A DNA stretch of 15,079 bases from an uncultured Oscillospiraceae bacterium (GTDB lineage Bacteria; Bacillota; Clostridia; Oscillospirales; Acutalibacteraceae), in contig URNB01000042.1 of NCBI GenBank assembly GCA_900549055.1, positions 1 to 15,079 of the forward strand. Direction: 5' to 3'. Below are positions 1 to 6,261 of the stretch, one piece after another; position 1 is the first letter of the stretch; every line of letters begins with the position of its first letter. The notes under the pieces were generated by a model. It saw only the letters and a list, made by a program, of their open reading frames with translations, was not told the origin of the DNA and did no database searches. The position numbers and the translations under genes were made by a program.

Positions 1-1483
1 GCTTACCTATAAATTCATCGGAAAATCCGAGCTTTTTGGCGGTATACAGCGTGTCGGTATCGCCTATATGCTCGCGCAGTTTATTCTCGGTTTTTACGAT
101 ATTCTTTATCTTTTCAAGGAAAAGCATATCTATTTTTGTGGCGTTGCAAATCATGCCTATATCGGTCTTTCGGCGCAAAAGCTCTGCAATCGCATAAATG
201 CGGTCGTCGGTGCCGTCCTTTATATAATTTAACATTTCGTCGTCCGAAAAAGTTTCAAACTTTTTCATATAAAGGTGGTTTACGCCTATTTCAAGCGACC
301 TTGCGGCTTTAAGCAGGCTTTCCTCAATCGTTCTGCCCACGCTCATAACCTCGCCCGTGGCTTTCATCTGTGTGGAGAGCTTATTGTTAGCCGATGAGAA
401 TTTATCAAACGGGAAGCGCGGCATTTTGGTAACGACATAATCGAGCGCGGGTTCAAAGGAGGCGGGGGTGTTGGCTATCATAATTTCATCAAGCCGCATA
501 CCTACCGATATTTTGGCGCTGACTCGCGCTATCGGGTAGCCGCTTGCCTTGCTTGCAAGGGCGGAGGAGCGCGAAACGCGGGGGTTTACCTCAATAAGAT
601 AGTAGTTAAATGAAAGCGGGTCAAGCGCAAACTGCACGTTGCAGCCGCCCTCAATTTTAAGGGCGCGTATGATTTTAAGGGCGCTGTCGCGCAGCATATG
701 GTACTCCTTGTTGGTAAGTGTCTGCGAGGGGCAAACCACAATTGAGTCGCCCGTGTGAATGCCCACGGGGTCAACGTTTTCCATATTGCAAATGGTAATC
801 GCGGTGTCGTTATTATCGCGCATTACCTCGTATTCGATTTCCTTATAGCCCTTTATGCTTTTTTCCACCAGCACCTGATGAACGGGGGAAAGCTCTAAAG
901 CACCCCTCAATATTTCGGCGCATTCTTCTGCGTTATCGGCAAAGCCGCCGCCCGTGCCGCCCAATGTAAAGGCGGGGCGCAAGACTACGGGATAGCCTAT
1001 TTCCTCTGCAGCCGCAAGACCGTCTTCAAGGCTTTCGGCTATTACCGACTGTAAAACAGGCTCGCCTATTTCTTCGCAAAGCTCTTTAAAAAGCTCTCTG
1101 TCCTCGGCGCGCTCAATGCTGCGGCTTGAGGTTCCCAAAAGCTCTACGTTGCACTCGCGCAAAACGCCCTTTTTCTCAAGCTGCATGGCTAGATTCAGCC
1201 CCGTTTGCCCGCCTATGCCCGGCAGTACCGCGTCGGGACGCTCGTAGCGTATTACCTTTGCCAAATATTCAAGGGTTAAAGGCTCCATATATACCTTATC
1301 GGCAATAGATGTATCGGTCATAATGGTTGCGGGGTTTGAGTTGCAAAGAACAACCTCGTAGCCCTCCTCCTTAAGTGCCAGGCAAGCCTGTGTGCCCGCA
1401 TAGTCGAACTCTGCCGCCTGACCTATTACAATAGGGCCTGAGCCAATTACAAGTATCTTTTTTATGTCGGTTCTTTTAGGCAT
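1..1483 (-). CDS. carB: Carbamoyl-phosphate synthase large subunit, partial (N-terminal about 494 residues)
   Basis: Large subunit of carbamoyl-phosphate synthetase, which makes carbamoyl phosphate from bicarbonate, two ATP and ammonia channelled from CarA, for pyrimidine and arginine synthesis in the cytosol. Translating the minus strand from the ATG at 1481-1483 gives an open frame to the left edge with no stop. The family is about 1060-1075 residues long, so roughly the first half (the carboxyphosphate ATP-grasp domain and the start of the oligomerisation domain) is present. Visible motifs are GSGPIVIGQAAEFDYAG near residue 14, GIGGQTGLNLA near 89, and Arg129, Arg169, Glu215 and His243, which fall at the E. 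coli CarB active-site numbers. NPRVSRSSALASKASGYP begins near 300. The start overlaps the end of carA by 8 bp and has GGAGG inside the carA 3' end, which suggests coupled translation. It is the third gene of the pyr operon read here. Identification is secure; only the C-terminal half is unseen. Confidence 0.97.
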   Translation of the reverse strand, partial: MPKRTDIKKILVIGSGPIVIGQAAEFDYAGTQACLALKEEGYEVVLCNSNPATIMTDTSIADKVYMEPLTLEYLAKVIRYERPDAVLPGIGGQTGLNLAMQLEKKGVLRECNVELLGTSSRSIERAEDRELFKELCEEIGEPVLQSVIAESLEDGLAAAEEIGYPVVLRPAFTLGGTGGGFADNAEECAEILRGALELSPVHQVLVEKSIKGYKEIEYEVMRDNNDTAITICNMENVDPVGIHTGDSIVVCPSQTLTNKEYHMLRDSALKIIRALKIEGGCNVQFALDPLSFNYYLIEVNPRVSRSSALASKASGYPIARVSAKISVGMRLDEIMIANTPASFEPALDYVVTKMPRFPFDKFSSANNKLSTQMKATGEVMSVGRTIEESLLKAARSLEIGVNHLYMKKFETFSDDEMLNYIKDGTDDRIYAIAELLRRKTDIGMICNATKIDMLFLEKIKNIVKTENKLREHIGDTDTLYTAKKLGFSDEFIGK

Positions 1484-2564
1484 TTTTGTTTTCCTCCATA
1501 AGAGACGTGAATTTATCGAATAAATAGGCGCTGTCCTGCGGGCCGGGCGCGCTTTCGGGGTGGTACTGCACGCTGAACATCTTTGATTTCTCGTCACTTA
1601 CGCCCTCTACCGTGTTATCGAGCAGATTTATGTGGGTGACTTTAAGTCCCGTGTTTTCAAGGCTCTTTTCGTTTACGGCGTAGCTGTGGTTTTGCGAGGT
1701 TATTTCAATTTTTCCCGTTTCAAGGTTTTTAACGGGGTGGTTTCCGCCGCGGTGACCGAATTTTAATTTGTAGGTTTCGGCTCCGCAGGCAAGGCATATC
1801 ATCTGATGCCCCAGGCAAATACCGAATATCGGGTACTTGCCCCTTAATTTCTTTACAAGATCGATTACCGGAATAACATCCTCGGGGTCGCCCGGGCCGT
1901 TTGAGAGGAATATGCCGTCGGGCTTCATTTTTTCAACCTCCGCGGCAGAGGTGTTGTAGGGCATTACCGTAACATTGCACCCGCGCGCGTTTAATGAGCG
2001 GATGATGTTAAGCTTTATGCCGCAGTCAATCGCCACAACGCTGTATTTGGCGTTTGCCGTTCTCGAGTAGCGGCGCTTTTTGCAGCTGACATGCGCTACC
2101 GCGTCATGCGGAACAGGGGTACTCTTAATTTTTTCCAATGCATCGTCTGTCGGTGTATCGGCGTTTGTTATAATTCCGCGGCGCGAGCCTAAATCGCGTA
2201 TGCTGCGGGTCAGTTTCCTTGTATCAATTCCCGCAAGTCCCGGTATTTTATATTCCTCCATCACCTCGGACAGGGTCTTTGTATAGCGGAAGTTGGATGG
2301 CAGGTCGTTATACTCCCTTACAATCAGCCCGCCTATTGTGGGTATTTTGGTTTCGTAGTCCTCATCCGCCGTGCCGTAATTGCCTATGAGCGGGTAGGTC
2401 ATAACCACCGCCTGATAGGTGTAGGAGGGGTCGGATATTATTTCCTGATACCCCACCATAGAGGTATTGAAAACTATTTCGCATACCGCGTCGCCCGTGT
2501 AGCCGAAGCCCGTGCCGTAATATTCAGCACCGTCTTCAAGCACTAATTTTCTGTTATATTCCAT
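1476..2564 (-). CDS. carA: Carbamoyl-phosphate synthase small (glutaminase) subunit
   Basis: Glutamine-hydrolysing subunit that supplies ammonia to CarB. The protein has 362 residues, the usual size. The CarA-specific N-terminal domain covers about 1-150 (GYTGDAVCEIVFNTSMVGYQE near 21-41, GLAGIDTRKLTR near 109-120). A class I glutamine amidotransferase domain covers about 174-355, with the nucleophile Cys250 in GICLGHQ and the partners His335 and Glu337 in QYHPESAPGP. FLSNGPGDP lies near 219-227. All catalytic residues are present, so the enzyme should be active. The ATG at 2562-2564 is preceded by GGAGG about 9 nt upstream, and this start lies 22 bp inside the end of pyrC. carB follows with an 8-bp overlap. 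The three genes therefore form one tightly packed message controlled by the leader upstream of pyrC. Confidence 0.98.
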   Translation of the reverse strand: MEYNRKLVLEDGAEYYGTGFGYTGDAVCEIVFNTSMVGYQEIISDPSYTYQAVVMTYPLIGNYGTADEDYETKIPTIGGLIVREYNDLPSNFRYTKTLSEVMEEYKIPGLAGIDTRKLTRSIRDLGSRRGIITNADTPTDDALEKIKSTPVPHDAVAHVSCKKRRYSRTANAKYSVVAIDCGIKLNIIRSLNARGCNVTVMPYNTSAAEVEKMKPDGIFLSNGPGDPEDVIPVIDLVKKLRGKYPIFGICLGHQMICLACGAETYKLKFGHRGGNHPVKNLETGKIEITSQNHSYAVNEKSLENTGLKVTHINLLDNTVEGVSDEKSKMFSVQYHPESAPGPQDSAYLFDKFTSLMEENKNA

Positions 2565-3754
2565 ACTGCTTTACCTCCGCATATTGTAAGTAGATTTTTG
2601 CCCGATACTGTCATGCCGTCAAACGGCGTGCTTTTGCCCTTGCTTTTAAATTCGCAGGGGTCAATTTTATATTCGCTTTGCAAATCGTAAACGCAAATAT
2701 CGTCTGTGCTCTGTAATCCGAACCGTCTTCGCGGATTTATCGCCGTCAGCTCAATAAGCCTTTCAAGCGTTATTATACCTTTCTTCACAAGATAAGTATA
2801 CATCACCGGGAAGGCGGTTTCAAGCCCCACAACACCCATAAGGCTGTTTTCAAGACCCCGCGATTTTTCATCATAACCGTGCGGCGCGTGGTCGGTGGCT
2901 ATCATATCAATTGTGCCGTCACGAATGCCCTCAATCAGCGCCTGCCTGTCCTCTTCGCTTCGTATCGGCGGGTTCATTTTAAAGCTGCCGCTTTCCTTTA
3001 AATCCATATCGTTAAATATTAAATAGTGCGGCGCGGTCTCACATGTTACGTCCACGCCCTCTGCCTTAGCGCGGCGTATCAGCTCCACGCTCTCCTTGCA
3101 GGAAATATGGCAGACATGGTATTTGCAGCCCGTTTCCTTTGCAAGCCTTAAATCTCTTTCAATGGGTTTCCACTCGCTCTCCGCACATATGCCCTTGTGA
3201 CCGTGCAGGCGGGCGTATTCGCCTTTGTGAATGTATCCGCCGCAAAGCAGCGAGTTATCCTCGCAGTGGGCGGCTATAATTTTTCCGAGAACTTTCGCTT
3301 TAAGCATAGCCGAGCGCATCATAGCTTCGCTTTGCACGCCCTTACCGTCGTCCGAAAAGGCTATACAGTATGGGGATAAGGCTTTCATATCGGTAAGCAT
3401 TTCGCCCTTTTCGCCTACGGTTATCGCCGCATACGGGTGAACGCGCACCGCCGCGTCCTTTTCGATAATTTCTATCTGCTTTTTTATATTTTCCACGCTG
3501 TCGGGTACGGGATTCAGATTCGGCATTGTGCAGACATCGGTATATCCGCCGCGCGCCGCCGCAAGCGAGCCGGTCTTTATTGTCTCCTTATAAGAAAATC
3601 CCGGCTCTCTGAAATGCACATGCACATCACAGAATGCCGGGAAAATGCAAAGCTTATTAAAATCGGAAAGAAAGCCGACGCCGCCGACCTTTAATTCGTA
3701 ATTTTGCTGTTCCATCCTACCGTTTCGGTAAACAAAAGCGTTGTTCAGTATCAT
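2543..3754 (-). CDS. pyrC: Dihydroorotase, class I
   Basis: Zinc amidohydrolase that interconverts N-carbamoyl-L-aspartate and L-dihydroorotate, the third step of pyrimidine synthesis. The protein has 403 residues, slightly shorter than many class I enzymes (about 425). The metal and substrate residues are visible: His45, His47 and Arg49 in DVHVHFREPG, Asp136 in FSDDGKGV (the usual bridging Asp of class I enzymes, in place of a carboxylated Lys), His163 in AAHCED, His216 in CHIS, and catalytic Asp288 in ATDHAPH. The C-terminal STPFDG motif is also present. The N-terminal stretch before the first beta-barrel strand is short and diverged. The ATG at 3752-3754 has GGGAG about 8 nt upstream. It is the first gene of the operon and sits directly behind a PyrR-type attenuator, so its expression should fall when UMP/UTP is plentiful. 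Allantoinase or hydantoinase is an alternative family member, but the carA/carB context argues for PyrC. Confidence 0.96.
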   Translation of the reverse strand: MILNNAFVYRNGRMEQQNYELKVGGVGFLSDFNKLCIFPAFCDVHVHFREPGFSYKETIKTGSLAAARGGYTDVCTMPNLNPVPDSVENIKKQIEIIEKDAAVRVHPYAAITVGEKGEMLTDMKALSPYCIAFSDDGKGVQSEAMMRSAMLKAKVLGKIIAAHCEDNSLLCGGYIHKGEYARLHGHKGICAESEWKPIERDLRLAKETGCKYHVCHISCKESVELIRRAKAEGVDVTCETAPHYLIFNDMDLKESGSFKMNPPIRSEEDRQALIEGIRDGTIDMIATDHAPHGYDEKSRGLENSLMGVVGLETAFPVMYTYLVKKGIITLERLIELTAINPRRRFGLQSTDDICVYDLQSEYKIDPCEFKSKGKSTPFDGMTVSGKNLLTICGGKAVWNITEN

Positions 3755-3781
3755 AATTTGCTCCCGGTTTTATTTGAATTT

Positions 3782-3826
3782 TTGCGGTGTCCTTGCCTCC
3801 CTCATCAGAGAGAGCCTAAGCCGCAA
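3782..3826 (-). other. Additional imperfect hairpin between the attenuator and pyrC
   Basis: Downstream of the U-tract, the outer arms UUGCGG (3826-3821) and CCGCAA (3787-3782) are perfectly complementary. Inside them a long imperfect stem can form from CUU-AG-GCUCUCUC and GAGGGA-G-GCAAG around the loop UGAU. No U-tract follows, so it is not a second terminator. It does not fit the PyrR hexaloop. Its role is unknown; it could protect the 5' end of processed mRNA or affect initiation at pyrC, about 28 nt downstream. Confidence 0.45.
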
Positions 3827-3827
3827 C

Positions 3828-3855
3828 AAAAAAGACCCGCTTTTTCAAGCAGGTC
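3828..3855 (-). terminator. Intrinsic terminator (attenuator) before pyrC
   Basis: On the minus strand GACCUGCUU (3855-3847) pairs with AAGCGGGUC (3842-3834) as a 9-bp stem with one U-G pair and a GAAA tetraloop. Six U residues (3833-3828) follow directly. It lies about 75 nt upstream of the pyrC start and within the transcribed leader, so it acts before the operon. Its 5' arm is also needed by the antiterminator, so termination is conditional. Confidence 0.92.
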
Positions 3856-3938
3856 GTAAGCACAGCAAAACAGACCGATACATTCATCGGAGCTTTTACG
3901 GTTTACAATCTTGCCGGCGTCACAGCACCCTGCTTAAA
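3844..3938 (-). promoter_or_regulatory. Antiterminator pairing in the pyr leader
   Basis: The leader RNA segment UUUAAGCAGG (3938-3929) can form a continuous 10-bp helix, with one G-U pair, with CCUGCUUGAA (3853-3844). The first partner is the 5' side of the PyrR loop and the second is the 5' arm plus loop of the terminator. The helix therefore excludes both other structures, as expected for an antiterminator. It encloses a small hairpin, CCGAU/AUCGG (3890-3886 with 3879-3875). The pairing is read directly; its use in the cell is inferred from the PyrR attenuation mechanism. Confidence 0.8.
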
Positions 3939-3942
3939 GATC
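3908..3942 (-). promoter_or_regulatory. PyrR-binding loop (anti-antiterminator) in the pyr leader
   Basis: In the minus-strand RNA a lower stem AUCUU (3941-3937) pairs with AAGAU (3912-3908). After an internal loop containing UAAGC, the upper stem GGUG (3929-3926) pairs with CGCC (3919-3916) around the six-base loop CUGUGA (3925-3920). The loop fits the CNGNGA hexaloop of known PyrR sites (consensus ARUCCNGNGAGGYU, from memory), including the conserved U-G wobble in a 4-bp upper stem. The closing pair is G-C instead of C-G, a compensated change. By analogy with Bacillus pyr leaders, UMP-bound PyrR should stabilise this loop and favour termination. pyrR itself is not in the window. Confidence 0.8.
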
Positions 3943-3954
3943 TTGTTTGAAGTT

Positions 3955-3983
3955 ATAATACCACATACCGCCGCCGAAGTCAA
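3955..3983 (-). promoter_or_regulatory. Promoter of the pyrC-carA-carB operon
   Basis: On the minus strand, TTGACT (3983-3978) and TATTAT (3960-3955) are separated by exactly 17 bases. TG precedes the -10 by one base, giving an extended -10 element (TGGTATTAT). This is a good housekeeping sigma-factor promoter. Transcription should begin near 3948, leaving a leader of about 190 nt before pyrC. The start site is inferred, not observed. Confidence 0.85.
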
Positions 3984-4028
3984 GAGCTATTGCTATATTT
4001 TTTACCGTGCGCCGCCGCCAATAAATTC

Positions 4029-4057
4029 TTGAAGTATTAAGAAGAATATGATATAAT
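4029..4057 (+). promoter_or_regulatory. Promoter of the ruvC-led operon
   Basis: TTGAAG (4029-4034) and a perfect TATAAT (4052-4057) are spaced by 17 bases, and TG lies one base before the -10 (TGATATAAT, an extended -10). Transcription should start near 4064, leaving a leader of under 30 nt, too short for a riboswitch. The -35 box lies 45 bp from the oppositely oriented -35 of the pyr promoter. Confidence 0.85.
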
Positions 4058-4090
4058 ACTTTATTATGGAATAGTAAAGGTGGGCGGACA

Positions 4091-4597
4091 GTGCGTATTT
4101 TGGGAATAGACCCCGGCTATGCCACAATAGGCTACGGAATAATAGATTATTCTCACGGCAGATTTTCGGTCGCAGGCTTCGGGGCGATAACCACAAAGGC
4201 GGGTCTGCCGTTTGAAACAAGGCTTCGCGATATATATGACGATATGAACACGGTAATAGAAAAATACAAGCCCGATGATATGTCGATAGAAAAGCTTTAT
4301 TTCAACACCAACACTACAACCGCAATAGATGTTGCGCAGGCAAGGGGAGTAATAGTGCTTTCCGCCGCGCAGAACGGGCTTAATATATCGGAGTACACCC
4401 CCTTGCAGGTAAAGCAGGCTATAACCGGCTACGGCAGGGCGGAAAAACGGCAGGGTATGGAAATGATTAAGAGCTTTTTAAACCTCGAAAAGGTACCGAA
4501 GCCCGACGACACCGCCGACGCGCTGGCACTTGCGGTTTGCCATGCAAATTATTCGGGTACCGATTATTCACGATTATATAAGGAGGCGGGCAGATGA
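4091..4597 (+). CDS. ruvC: Holliday junction resolvase RuvC (crossover junction endodeoxyribonuclease)
   Basis: Endonuclease that makes the paired nicks resolving Holliday junctions after RuvAB branch migration. The protein has 168 residues, normal for the family. It opens with MRILGIDPGYATIGYG, carrying the catalytic Asp7. The other acidic residues of the RNase H-like site are Glu67 (MSIEKLYF) and Asp140 and Asp143 (KPDDTADALALAVCH). The conserved KQAITGYGRAEKRQ stretch is at about 108-121. The start is GTG at 4091, with AGGTGG (4078-4083) upstream; no nearer in-frame ATG fits the family N-terminus. The last four bases overlap the ruvA start (ATGA), so the two are translationally coupled. 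It is the promoter-proximal gene of the long plus-strand run. Confidence 0.97.
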   Translation: MRILGIDPGYATIGYGIIDYSHGRFSVAGFGAITTKAGLPFETRLRDIYDDMNTVIEKYKPDDMSIEKLYFNTNTTTAIDVAQARGVIVLSAAQNGLNISEYTPLQVKQAITGYGRAEKRQGMEMIKSFLNLEKVPKPDDTADALALAVCHANYSGTDYSRLYKEAGR

Positions 4598-5193
4598 TTG
4601 CGTCTTTAAGAGGAAAGCTGATATATACCGATAATACCTCGGCGGTGGTAGAGTGCGGCGGCGTGGGTCTGCGCTGCACCGTTACGAAAAACACGCTTTA
4701 CCGTCTGCCGCAAAAGGGCAGCGAGGTATTTTTATACACGCATTTGGCGGTGCGCGAGGATTCGCTCGACCTTTACGGCTTTGAAAGCGAAGCGGAGCTT
4801 AACGCCTTTAAGCTGATAACCTCGGTAAACGGGGTGGGCGCAAAGCTGGGCATTGCCATTCTCTCGGAATTTGAGGCTGACAGGCTCACCGTTTACATTG
4901 CAAGCGGCGACGCAAAGGCGCTTACCGCGGCATCGGGCGTCGGCATAAAATTAGCGCAGAGAATAGTGCTTGAATTAAAGGATAAGGTGGGCGCCATTGC
5001 CGAAGACGGTGAGGATATAAAGGCGATAGGCAACGCCACGGCGCACACAAACTCATCAGAGGCGGTGGCGGCGCTTGTGTCCCTCGGGTATTCGCAGGGC
5101 GAGGCATCCCTTGCCGTGGGCAGGCTCGACCAAACCTTGTCCGCTGAAGAACTTATAAAGCAGGCGCTTAAATCCCTTGCAAGGAGGATATAA
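4594..5193 (+). CDS. ruvA: Holliday junction branch migration protein RuvA
   Basis: Tetrameric DNA-binding subunit that holds the four-way junction and recruits the RuvB motor. The protein has 199 residues, the usual size. An N-terminal OB-fold domain covers about 1-65 (MIASLRGKLI, ending near LDLYGF). The two helix-hairpin-helix motifs are visible at about 76-90 (SVNGVGAKLGIAIL) and 112-125 (AASGVGIKLAQRIV). A variable acidic linker (about 133-152) leads to the RuvB-binding domain III at about 153-199 (SSEAVAALVSLGYSQGEA). The start ATG overlaps the ruvC stop, with AGGAGG in the ruvC 3' end. ruvB follows 3 nt after the stop. Confidence 0.97.
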   Translation: MIASLRGKLIYTDNTSAVVECGGVGLRCTVTKNTLYRLPQKGSEVFLYTHLAVREDSLDLYGFESEAELNAFKLITSVNGVGAKLGIAILSEFEADRLTVYIASGDAKALTAASGVGIKLAQRIVLELKDKVGAIAEDGEDIKAIGNATAHTNSSEAVAALVSLGYSQGEASLAVGRLDQTLSAEELIKQALKSLARRI

Positions 5194-5199
5194 CCCTTG
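5183..5199 (+). promoter_or_regulatory. Ribosome binding site fixing a TTG start for ruvB
   Basis: GGAGG at 5183-5187 lies 9 nt before TTG (5197-5199). The first in-frame ATG is at 5212, 24 nt from the same GGAGG with no purine-rich element closer, so TTG is preferred. The site lies within the last codons of ruvA. Confidence 0.75.
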
Positions 5200-6240
5200 A
5201 TAGAACAGGAAATGGATTTTGAAAACCGCATTGTAGCCCCCGAGTACGATTATAAAGAGGACGAGGCGGAATTATCCCTGCGCCCTAAAACCCTTAACGA
5301 ATATATAGGGCAGAAAAAGGCCAAGGAAAATTTGAGCATATACATTAAAGCGGCGCTCGGCAGGCACGAATCGCTCGACCATGTGCTGCTTTACGGCCCG
5401 CCGGGACTCGGTAAAACCACCCTCTCGGGCATTATTGCAAAGGAAATGGGAGTAAATCTGCGCGTGACCTCGGGCCCCGCAATAGAAAAGCAGGGCGATT
5501 TAGTAGCTATACTGACATCTCTCAACGAGGGCGACGTGCTTTTTATAGACGAAATCCACCGACTGCCGCGGAATGTTGAAGAAATACTTTACCCCGCAAT
5601 GGAGGATTTCTCGCTCGATATCATCCTCGGCAAGGGCCCCTCGGCGCGGTCTATAAGGCTTGACGTACCGCACTTCACCCTTGTGGGCGCCACCACGCGT
5701 TCGGGACAGCTTACCGCCCCTTTGCGCGACCGTTTCGGCGTGCTTTTGCGCTTGGAGCTTTACACCCCCGAGGAACTGGCGCAGATAATAACCCGCTCGG
5801 CGGGAATTTTGGGAATCGCGATTGAAAAGGACGGCGCGCTCGAAATAGCCTCGCGCTCGCGCGGAACGCCGCGTATTGCAAACCGTCTGCTTAAGCGTGT
5901 GCGGGATATTGCGCAGGTGGAATTTCAGGGCGATATTACCGAAGAAGTGGCGCGCGCCGCCCTTGCAAGGTTTGAAATTGACGAATTGGGTCTTGACGAT
6001 TTCGACCGTAAAATGCTCACAACCATAATAACCAACTACTCGGGCGGCCCTGTGGGGCTTGATACCCTTGCCGCCGCGGTGGGGGAAGAGGCAGTAACCA
6101 TTGAAGATGTTTACGAGCCTTATTTAATGCAGATAGGCTTTTTAACGCGAACCGCCAGAGGCAGGTGCGTTACCGCCTTGGCATATGACCATTTAGGAAT
6201 ACGGCGGAGTGAAAACGCCGCGCAGCAATCAATTTTTTAA
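5197..6240 (+). CDS. ruvB: Holliday junction branch migration ATPase RuvB
   Basis: Hexameric AAA+ motor that drives branch migration with RuvA. The protein has 347 residues from a TTG start (342 if the ATG at 5212 is used). In order it shows Walker A GPPGLGKTT (67-75), Walker B VLFIDEIHRLP (114-124), sensor 1 GATTRSG (164-170), and PLRDRFG (175-181) with the arginine finger. The C-terminal lid has SRGTPRIANRLLKRVRD, and a winged-helix DNA-binding domain includes GGPVGLDTLAAAVGEE and ends LGIRR. All core motifs are intact. Together with ruvC and ruvA it supplies the complete junction-processing complex from one message. Such complete ruvCAB operons are common in bacteria. glmM follows after a 21-nt A/T-rich gap with no hairpin, so transcription probably reads through. 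Confidence 0.97.
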   Translation: MIEQEMDFENRIVAPEYDYKEDEAELSLRPKTLNEYIGQKKAKENLSIYIKAALGRHESLDHVLLYGPPGLGKTTLSGIIAKEMGVNLRVTSGPAIEKQGDLVAILTSLNEGDVLFIDEIHRLPRNVEEILYPAMEDFSLDIILGKGPSARSIRLDVPHFTLVGATTRSGQLTAPLRDRFGVLLRLELYTPEELAQIITRSAGILGIAIEKDGALEIASRSRGTPRIANRLLKRVRDIAQVEFQGDITEEVARAALARFEIDELGLDDFDRKMLTTIITNYSGGPVGLDTLAAAVGEEAVTIEDVYEPYLMQIGFLTRTARGRCVTALAYDHLGIRRSENAAQQSIF

Positions 6241-6261
6241 ATTTTTTAAGGAGATTTATCA

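Noticed and set aside
3801..3808. CUGAUGAG on the minus strand, the conserved core word of hammerhead ribozymes, inside the hairpin before pyrC.
   Set aside because: The downstream GAAA core and the cleavage-site strand are missing and the word sits in the loop and arm of a hairpin, so a hammerhead fold cannot form.
3782..3826. Hairpin before pyrC considered as a second PyrR site or second terminator.
   Set aside because: The loop does not match CNGNGA and no U-tract follows the stem.
3741..3950. Plus-strand open frame (69 codons) lying in the pyr leader.
   Set aside because: It covers the attenuator stems in antisense and lacks a promoter or ribosome binding site; the RNA structures explain the sequence.
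6241..6261. A/T-rich gap between ruvB and glmM considered as a terminator.
   Set aside because: The two T-runs are not preceded by a GC-rich stem; it looks only like a leader with an AAGGAG ribosome binding site.
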